A stretch of 64,000 nt of DNA from Ruminococcaceae bacterium HV4-5-B5C. GTDB taxonomy: Bacteria > Bacillota > Clostridia > Oscillospirales > Acutalibacteraceae. Position 1 is the first letter of the stretch; the number at the start of each line of letters is the position of its first letter. The notes under the pieces were generated by a model that searched no databases, was not told the DNA's origin, and saw nothing but the letters and a program-made list of their open reading frames with translations. Of the stretch, positions 58,668 through 64,000 are shown piece after piece. Both the position numbers and the translations under genes were made by a program. Location of the stretch: the NCBI GenBank assembly GCA_900184925.1, contig FXYJ02000003.1, positions 248,001-312,000 on the forward strand, in the 5' to 3' direction.

Positions 58668-61058
58668 TTACCGGACCATGGTCACCACGACGTCGTTTTC
58701 CGGCCGGAGAATGTCCGCCGGAATCAGATTGCCGGCAAGATCTGCGCCGTTCAGGCGAATATGGGCCATCCTTCCCTGCGTGCCGTCCGGGTTCCGGACG
58801 GTGATGTTCAGCACCTTGCCGCGGAACAGCTTGCGCATGGTGAATTCTTTCCAGTCGGAGGGGACGGCGGGGCAGATCACGATGCCCTCCGGCACCGGAC
58901 GAAGCCCGAGAATTCCTTCCACGCAGCCGACCATGACGGTAGCTGCGGTTCCTGTCAGCCAGTGGACGTGCGACCTGCCGAAATGCGGACTGTGGGAGCC
59001 TTCGGTGTTCTGGCCGTGGACATACGGCTCAATCTGCCGGATTTCCGCCCGATCGTTCATCTCGGCGGGGCTGCAGGCCCGGAAGCAGCGGTATGCGGCA
59101 TCTCCCCGGCCGAGCATGGATTCCGCAAGGATCAGCCAGCCCTGGCACTGGGAGAAGATGCCCGCATTTTCCTTGGTGGAGGCGTTGAACAGGAGCATCC
59201 GCGCACCGTCAAACGCATGGTCACGGTAGGGCGGTTCAAACAGGGCCGCGCCATATTCCGTGCACAGACGCTTTTCCACGCTGTCGAGAACAGTGTTTCC
59301 CTGCGCGGCGTCGGCACAGCCGCTGATGACGGCCCACGACTGTGGGTTCAGCCAGAAATCGGCCTCTGGGTCGCCTTTCGAACCTACTTTTTCGCCGCCT
59401 TCGCGGATGCCGCGGATGAACCGGTCGCCCTGCCAGCAGTTTTCGAGGATTGCTTTTTTCAGCAAAGCTGCCTGCTGCTCCATTTCGTCCGCACATTCCG
59501 CGTCCTTTTTGAGATCGGCGAGTGCTTTCAGCACGCACATGGCGTAGTAAAGCTGGAACGCAATGAACACGGATTCCCCTTTTTCCCCGAGACGCAGGCA
59601 GTCGTTCCAGTCCGCATAGAGACCCGCAGGCAGGCCGTGACTGCCACTGTGGGTAAGGCTGAACTGAACGGCGCGCATGAGGTGCTCGTATACCGTGGCT
59701 TCCCCTTTGTCCGCAAACGGTATGCTTTCGTCAAGAAACGCGGTGTCGCCGGTCTCGCTGACATATTTCCAGAGGCAGGGGAACAGCCAGAGTGCGTCGT
59801 CACCGCGGTATGGGTCATAATGATATCCCTCTTCGCCCGGGAGCCTGACATGCCCGGGCCGGTAGTCGTAGGGGATCAGCGGCAGACCGGCGCCGTTCGA
59901 AACCTGCCCGGATATCATCATGCGAAGCTTGCCGAGTGCTTCCGCCGGGTCGAGGTGGAGGATGCCTTCGATATCCTGTACCTCGTCACGGTAACCGAAG
60001 CCGTCGCGAAGACCGCAGTAAGTGAAAGACGCCGCGCGGGACCAGGTGAAATTGATGAAGCACTGGTAGGCGTTCCACGTGTTGACCATAGAGTCGAAGC
60101 TTTTGTCCGGAGTGTGAACGCTCAGCGCGTCCAGTTTGCCGTTCCAGTGGTCCCGGAGTTCCCGAACCTCCCGCTCTGCGCGCGCCGGATCTTCGTAATC
60201 GTCGAGAATCCGCTTTGCTTCGCTTTCCGTGTGTGCGCCGAGCAGGAAGCAGAATTCGCGGCTTTCCCCCGGCTTCAGCGAAAAGTCGGTCTGAAGGGCT
60301 CCGCACGGGTTCCCGTTGTAGCCCGCAATATTCCCGCAGGTTCCGCACCCAATTGCTTCCGGGTCCGCGTAGGTGTGGTAGGGCCCGAGAAACGCGTCCC
60401 GGTCGCCGCAGTAGGAAGAAACGGGAGATCCGCAGAGAGCGAAAAAGCGTTCCTGCCCGTTGGAACCGTCGGCTTTCCGATCCCAGTTTTCATTGACGGT
60501 CTGAAGAATCATGCGGCCGTATTTCAAAAAAGTGCGGCTGATGAACTGGGTATACTGCAGGTTGACGCCGTCCTGCTCGTAGTTGTCGGAATTGGTCAGC
60601 TCGGCGTAGCCCACGGCGGAAAGTTCCCGCTCGCCGCTCCCGGTGTTCGTGACGCGTACGCGCCAGACCTCGTGCGTTTTGCCGAGCGGAACGTAGTAGA
60701 GTGTTTCGGCCCGGATGCCGGAATATTCCGACGAGAGCACCGAGTAGCCGAGGCCGTGCCGGCATTCGCTGCGGAACTGCTCCGCCGGTTTGGCGACCGG
60801 CTGCCAGGAGACCGACCAGAAGTCTCCGCTTTTCCGGTCACGGAGGTAAACGTAGCGCCCGGGTTTGTCGTCCGCATTGAAACGGTAGCGGAGAATGCGG
60901 CCGTTGGCGCCGGACTTTACGAAGCTGTAGCCTCCGGCATTGTTTGAAATAATCGCGCCGTACTCCGGGGAACCGAGGTAATTGGCCCACGGGGCCGGTG
61001 TGTCGGGCCTCGTGATAACATATTCGCGGTTCCGGTCGTCGAAGTAACCGTATTGCAT
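58668..61058 (-). CDS. Cellobiose phosphorylase-like GH94 enzyme
   Basis: 796 residues, the normal length for cellobiose phosphorylase (about 800-830). It phosphorolyses beta-1,4-glucobiose to glucose-1-phosphate and glucose, saving ATP. The start MQYGYFDDRNREYVITRPDTPAPWANYLG is diagnostic, the catalytic Asp lies in YADWNDCLRLG near residue 480, and the (alpha/alpha)6 body and C-terminal jelly region follow. ATG 61058 is chosen with GGAGG 6 bases before; an ATG 2 codons earlier overlaps the SD. Cytosolic. N,N'-diacetylchitobiose or laminaribiose specificity cannot be excluded. Confidence 0.92.
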   Translation of the reverse strand: MQYGYFDDRNREYVITRPDTPAPWANYLGSPEYGAIISNNAGGYSFVKSGANGRILRYRFNADDKPGRYVYLRDRKSGDFWSVSWQPVAKPAEQFRSECRHGLGYSVLSSEYSGIRAETLYYVPLGKTHEVWRVRVTNTGSGERELSAVGYAELTNSDNYEQDGVNLQYTQFISRTFLKYGRMILQTVNENWDRKADGSNGQERFFALCGSPVSSYCGDRDAFLGPYHTYADPEAIGCGTCGNIAGYNGNPCGALQTDFSLKPGESREFCFLLGAHTESEAKRILDDYEDPARAEREVRELRDHWNGKLDALSVHTPDKSFDSMVNTWNAYQCFINFTWSRAASFTYCGLRDGFGYRDEVQDIEGILHLDPAEALGKLRMMISGQVSNGAGLPLIPYDYRPGHVRLPGEEGYHYDPYRGDDALWLFPCLWKYVSETGDTAFLDESIPFADKGEATVYEHLMRAVQFSLTHSGSHGLPAGLYADWNDCLRLGEKGESVFIAFQLYYAMCVLKALADLKKDAECADEMEQQAALLKKAILENCWQGDRFIRGIREGGEKVGSKGDPEADFWLNPQSWAVISGCADAAQGNTVLDSVEKRLCTEYGAALFEPPYRDHAFDGARMLLFNASTKENAGIFSQCQGWLILAESMLGRGDAAYRCFRACSPAEMNDRAEIRQIEPYVHGQNTEGSHSPHFGRSHVHWLTGTAATVMVGCVEGILGLRPVPEGIVICPAVPSDWKEFTMRKLFRGKVLNITVRNPDGTQGRMAHIRLNGADLAGNLIPADILRPENDVVVTMVR

Positions 61059-61268
61059 AGGCATCCTCCAAACAGCATTTTTTCTTATCATCAACGAAAA
61101 TTTTTTAGCTTTGGTTCCAAAATGAAAAATAGGCGATATTTCGGAAGGGCGCACCCCACGGAATTCGAGATTTTTCTTGCCGATAGCGCTTTCATGTTTT
61201 CCGGCATTGGGTTATAATGAAAGAGAATCAAAAGCAGCAGATTTTGAACGAAAGAAGGCAGGACCCCA

Positions 61269-62234
61269 ATGGCGGCCATCTACACCGTTGCGCTTTCCAA
61301 AGTGATCAAGCAGCTTTCCCTGAATGTGATCAGCATGCCGGGCGACCCGGACAAGATCCAGATCGCATCTACCGACGTGAACCGCCCCGGCCTTGAGCTG
61401 AACGGCTTTTACGATTATTACGACCCCAAGCGCATCATGATCTTCGGCAACGCGGAAGCGGCATTTCTCAATTCCATCGACACGGCGCGGCGTACGCGCG
61501 TGCTGGACGAGATCTTTTCCAAAAAGCCGCCGGCAGCGATCATCGCCCGGGGCCTGCAGCCTGTCCCCGAACTTCTGGATGCGACGAACAGAAACGGCGT
61601 TCCACTTCTGAGTACGCCGGAGACGACTTCGAGCCTTGTTGCGCGCCTCGTTTCCTTCATGAACGTCGAGATGGCTCCGCGCATCACGCGGCACGGCGTT
61701 CTGGTTGAAGTTTACGGTGAAGGCATCCTCCTGGTGGGGGACAGCGGCGTCGGCAAAAGCGAGACCGCCATTGAGCTGATTAAGCGAGGACATCGCCTCA
61801 TCGCCGACGATGCGGTCATTATCAAGCGTGTTTCGGCCATTTCGCTCGTGGGCGAGGCGCCGGACAACATCAAGCATTTTATTGAGCTGCGGGGCATAGG
61901 CATTATCAACGCCCGCCGTATTTTCGGCATGGGTGCCGTCAAGGTGACCGAAAAGATCGACATGGTCATCAACCTTGAACTCTGGGATCAGCAGAAGACG
62001 TACGACCGCATGGGCATCGACAATGAGTATACGGAAATCCTCGGCATCAAGGTGCCTGTCCTGACAATTCCGGTCAAGCCCGGAAGAAACCTCGCTGTTA
62101 TCATCGAGGTCGCCGCCATGAACAACCGCCAGAAGAAGATGGGTTACAACGCGGCGCAGGACCTTCTGAAAAACCTCGGCCTCGACACCGACGCCATGCC
62201 TCCGACGGAAACGGAATTGAAGTTGAATTTCTAA
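61269..62234 (+). CDS. hprK: HPr kinase/phosphorylase HprK
   Basis: 321 residues. Phosphorylates HPr at Ser46, the central step of carbon catabolite control in Firmicutes, and reverses it. N-terminal receptor-like domain (about 1-128), then the kinase: P-loop GDSGVGKSETAIELIKRGHRL near residue 155-162, the following LIADDAVIIKR, and the C-terminal LTIPVKPGRNLAVIIEVAAMNNRQKKMGYN signature. Followed by PHP and murB genes, the usual Clostridia order before rapZ, yvcK and whiA. Confidence 0.96.
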   Translation: MAAIYTVALSKVIKQLSLNVISMPGDPDKIQIASTDVNRPGLELNGFYDYYDPKRIMIFGNAEAAFLNSIDTARRTRVLDEIFSKKPPAAIIARGLQPVPELLDATNRNGVPLLSTPETTSSLVARLVSFMNVEMAPRITRHGVLVEVYGEGILLVGDSGVGKSETAIELIKRGHRLIADDAVIIKRVSAISLVGEAPDNIKHFIELRGIGIINARRIFGMGAVKVTEKIDMVINLELWDQQKTYDRMGIDNEYTEILGIKVPVLTIPVKPGRNLAVIIEVAAMNNRQKKMGYNAAQDLLKNLGLDTDAMPPTETELKLNF

Positions 62235-62278
62235 TAAAGACAGTAACAGCACGGAAGAATAAACGGAGAAAGGGAAAC

Positions 62279-63052
62279 ATGAAGTTAATCGCAGATACCC
62301 ACACGCACACGATTGCATCAACGCACGCATACAGTACCCTGCAGGAGAATGTCAGTGCCGCCGCGAAAATGGGCCTTTATGCCCTTGCCGTGACTGATCA
62401 CGGCGCTTTAATGCCCGGTGCCCCGGGCCGGTGGTACTTTGAAAACCTGCGCGTTGTCCCGCGGAAGCTCGACGGAGTGCTTGTGCTCCGCGGGGAAGAA
62501 GCAGATCTGGTTGACGCGGAAGGACATACCGACCTCATCCCAACCGACCTCGAGACGCTCGACTGGGTGGTCGCGTCCATCCACCGGCAGGTTTTCCGCC
62601 GCTACGTCCCCGTCGGAAACGGGTTCCGGCCCGTTGAGCTGCCGGGTCCGGCGACGAAGGAAGAAGTAACGCAGGCATGGCTGAACATCGCGAAGAATCC
62701 CCGCGTCAATGTAATCGGCCACAGCGGAACAGCGGAATATCCCTATGATTACGAAACGGTGATCCCGGAATTCGGCAGAAACGCGAAGCTTGTGGAGCTG
62801 AACGAAAGCACGTTTTCCGGGCGGAAAAGCTCCGTTCCGAACTGCAGGGCCATCATGGAGCTCTGCAAAAAGTGCGGTGTGCCGATCATCGTGAACAGCG
62901 ATGCGCATTTTTCGACGCGGATCGGTTGTTTCCCCAACAGTCTCCGGCTGCTTGAGGAGATCGGTTTCCCGGAAGAACTTGTGGTCAATTCCAGCGCGGA
63001 GCGTTTTGAAGCATACCTCAGGGAATACACGGGCGTTTTCCGCGGTGAATAA
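62279..63052 (+). CDS. PHP-domain phosphatase (YcdX-like)
   Basis: 257 residues. Metal-dependent PHP phosphoesterase: IADTHTHTIASTHAYSTL, TDHGALMP, and the later motifs LRGEEADLVD, VIGHSGTAEYPYD, and VNSDAHFSTRIG give the metal ligands (His and Asp residues of the family). 44 bp after hprK and 13 bp before murB. Substrate unknown. Confidence 0.9.
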   Translation: MKLIADTHTHTIASTHAYSTLQENVSAAAKMGLYALAVTDHGALMPGAPGRWYFENLRVVPRKLDGVLVLRGEEADLVDAEGHTDLIPTDLETLDWVVASIHRQVFRRYVPVGNGFRPVELPGPATKEEVTQAWLNIAKNPRVNVIGHSGTAEYPYDYETVIPEFGRNAKLVELNESTFSGRKSSVPNCRAIMELCKKCGVPIIVNSDAHFSTRIGCFPNSLRLLEEIGFPEELVVNSSAERFEAYLREYTGVFRGE

Positions 63053-63065
63053 AACGGAGGGTTCC

Positions 63066-63974
63066 ATGAACAGACTGGAAGAACTGGGAGAATACGCGCG
63101 GTCGCTTGGCTGCGCGGTGAGCTTCGGCGAACCGATGAACCGTCACACCACGTTCCGCATCGGCGGACCGGCGGATCTCTTTCTCACCGCGGACGACACG
63201 CAGGTTCTGCAAAAGCTTTGCAGGCGATCGTCGGAGACGGGGGTGCGCGTAACGGTGCTCGGCAACGGTTCCAATCTTCTTGTTTCCGACGCGGGCATCC
63301 GCGGAGCCGTGTTCCAGCTCGGCGGAAAATTCAGGGAGATCGCCCTGTGCGGCGAAACGTCTGTACGCTGCGGCGCGGGGGCTTCACTCGCCTCACTCTG
63401 CAGCTTTGCGAAAAGCCGGTCGCTTACCGGAATGGAATTTGCCTGGGGAATCCCCGGCTCCGCAGGCGGCGCAGCCTTTATGAATGCGGGCGCTTATGAA
63501 CACTGTATGGCCGAGGTGGTCTCTTCCTGTTCACATGTGACGCGGGACGGCGGCTGCGGAACGCTCCGCGGGGAAGACCTGCGCTACGGGTACCGCCGCA
63601 GCGCCTATGCGGAAAACGGATGCATCGTCACCTCCGTGAAGGTCGATTTGAAGCGCGGCGACCCCGAAGCCATCGCGGCGAGGATGGACGAACTGTATGC
63701 CCGCCGCAAAAGCAAGCAGCCGCTTGAGCTGCCGAGCGCGGGCAGCGTCTTCAAACGGCCGGAAGGTCATTACGCCGGCACGCTGATTGAGCAGTGCGGC
63801 CTCAAGGGCCGGCGCGTCGGCGGAGCGGCCGTCAGCGAAAAGCACGCAGGCTTCATTGTGAACCTCGGCGGCGCGACCTGCGGGGATGTGCGCGGGCTCA
63901 TTGAGGTGATCCGGGAAACGGTACTGCGCGAGACCGGCGTGGAGCTGGAGTGCGAAATCAAAACAGCGGAGTGA
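63066..63974 (+). CDS. murB: UDP-N-acetylenolpyruvoylglucosamine reductase MurB
   Basis: 302 residues, FAD enzyme that reduces UDP-GlcNAc-enolpyruvate to UDP-MurNAc in peptidoglycan synthesis. RHTTFRIGGPADLF is the MurB start motif, VLGNGSNLLVSDAGIRG binds FAD, MEFAWGIPGSAGGAAFMNAGAY contains the active site region, and the C-terminal LELPSAGSVFKRPEG..AGTLIEQCGLKGRRVGGAAVSEKHAGFIVN holds the active-site Ser and Glu-containing end. Start ATG 63066 with GGAGGG 4 bases before. Complete; 26 bases remain after the stop. Confidence 0.95.
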   Translation: MNRLEELGEYARSLGCAVSFGEPMNRHTTFRIGGPADLFLTADDTQVLQKLCRRSSETGVRVTVLGNGSNLLVSDAGIRGAVFQLGGKFREIALCGETSVRCGAGASLASLCSFAKSRSLTGMEFAWGIPGSAGGAAFMNAGAYEHCMAEVVSSCSHVTRDGGCGTLRGEDLRYGYRRSAYAENGCIVTSVKVDLKRGDPEAIAARMDELYARRKSKQPLELPSAGSVFKRPEGHYAGTLIEQCGLKGRRVGGAAVSEKHAGFIVNLGGATCGDVRGLIEVIRETVLRETGVELECEIKTAE

Positions 63975-64000
63975 TCTCTGCGGGAAGCGGAAAGAGGAAA

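Noticed and set aside
58653-60947. 764-codon open frame on the plus strand, opposite the GH94 gene
   Set aside because: It mirrors the codon structure of the real GH94 gene, has no ribosome binding site, and contains low-complexity, Arg/Ala/Val-rich sequence typical of an antisense frame in GC-rich DNA.
1-64000. CRISPR array, insertion sequence or intact prophage
   Set aside because: No regularly spaced repeats, transposase or phage structural genes were seen on either strand.

Overview
The window looks like a chromosomal segment of a Gram-positive anaerobe of the class Clostridia, most likely an Oscillospiraceae/Ruminococcaceae-type gut or fibre-degrading bacterium. The evidence is Firmicutes-type genes (HPr kinase, DarA, RicT, DegV, a CsbB/YfhO pair, PadR-DUF1700), strong AGGAGG ribosome binding sites, many consensus sigma-A promoters, fairly high GC in most genes, a small 2[4Fe-4S] ferredoxin, and a cellobiose-phosphorylase-like enzyme plus a GH3 beta-glucosidase. 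No phage, CRISPR array or intact insertion sequence is visible. Taxonomy is inference.

Layout. 1-7.9 kb: an Opp/Dpp-type ABC importer (binding protein cut by the window edge, two permeases, one fused double ATPase) followed by a GH3 glycosidase. 8.0-11.1 kb: an AtuA-like / AtuA C-terminal-like / family III CoA-transferase operon behind a consensus promoter with a 13-bp inverted-repeat operator. 11.1-15.6 kb, minus strand: glycerate kinase, a CPA2-type cation/proton antiporter with a possible transcription attenuator in its leader, and a KimA-like potassium permease. 15.8-19.9 kb: tRNA-Arg(CCT), a binding-protein/peptidoglycan-binding fusion overlapping a DUF815 ATPase, a lipoprotein and tRNA-Ser(CGA). 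19.83-22.6 kb: a duplicated tRNA-Ser 3' end, then an AT-rich island with a decayed ORF and a GT-C-like membrane protein. 22.6-27.1 kb: a P-type H+-ATPase divergent from a LysR regulator that seems to start at ACG, then an unknown protein. 27.2-38.4 kb: DUF1003 protein, small ORFs, FIST-GGDEF cyclase, ABC-F protein, amino-acid permease, MutS-like ATPase and HtrA-like protease. 38.4-46.2 kb, minus strand: CinA, ThiI with its cysteine desulfurase, and a CsbB/YfhO-like glycosylation pair. 46.4-52.3 kb: HD nucleotidase and a Bacillus yaaO-yabC-like cluster (decarboxylase, darA, holB, ricT, ferredoxin, trmN6, rsmI). 52.3-58.6 kb: PadR/DUF1700, TetR/radical-SAM, DtxR-type and AraC-type regulators, DegV and tiny ORFs. 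58.7-64 kb: GH94 phosphorylase, hprK, PHP phosphatase and murB.

How it fits together. Sugar supply (importer, GH3, GH94) sits near HPr kinase, the carbon-catabolite regulator. Ion and pH homeostasis is prominent: KimA-like K+ uptake, CPA2 antiporter, P-type H+-ATPase and the c-di-AMP receptor DarA. Envelope functions (HtrA, CsbB/YfhO, MurB, PG-binding lipoprotein) and tRNA/rRNA modification (ThiI, TrmN6, RsmI) make up most of the rest. The best candidates for new biology are the operator-controlled AtuA/CoA-transferase operon, the antiporter leader, the tRNA-Ser att-like scar with its AT-rich island, the TetR/radical-SAM operon, the binding-protein/PG-binding fusion, and two tiny ORFs with good translation signals.
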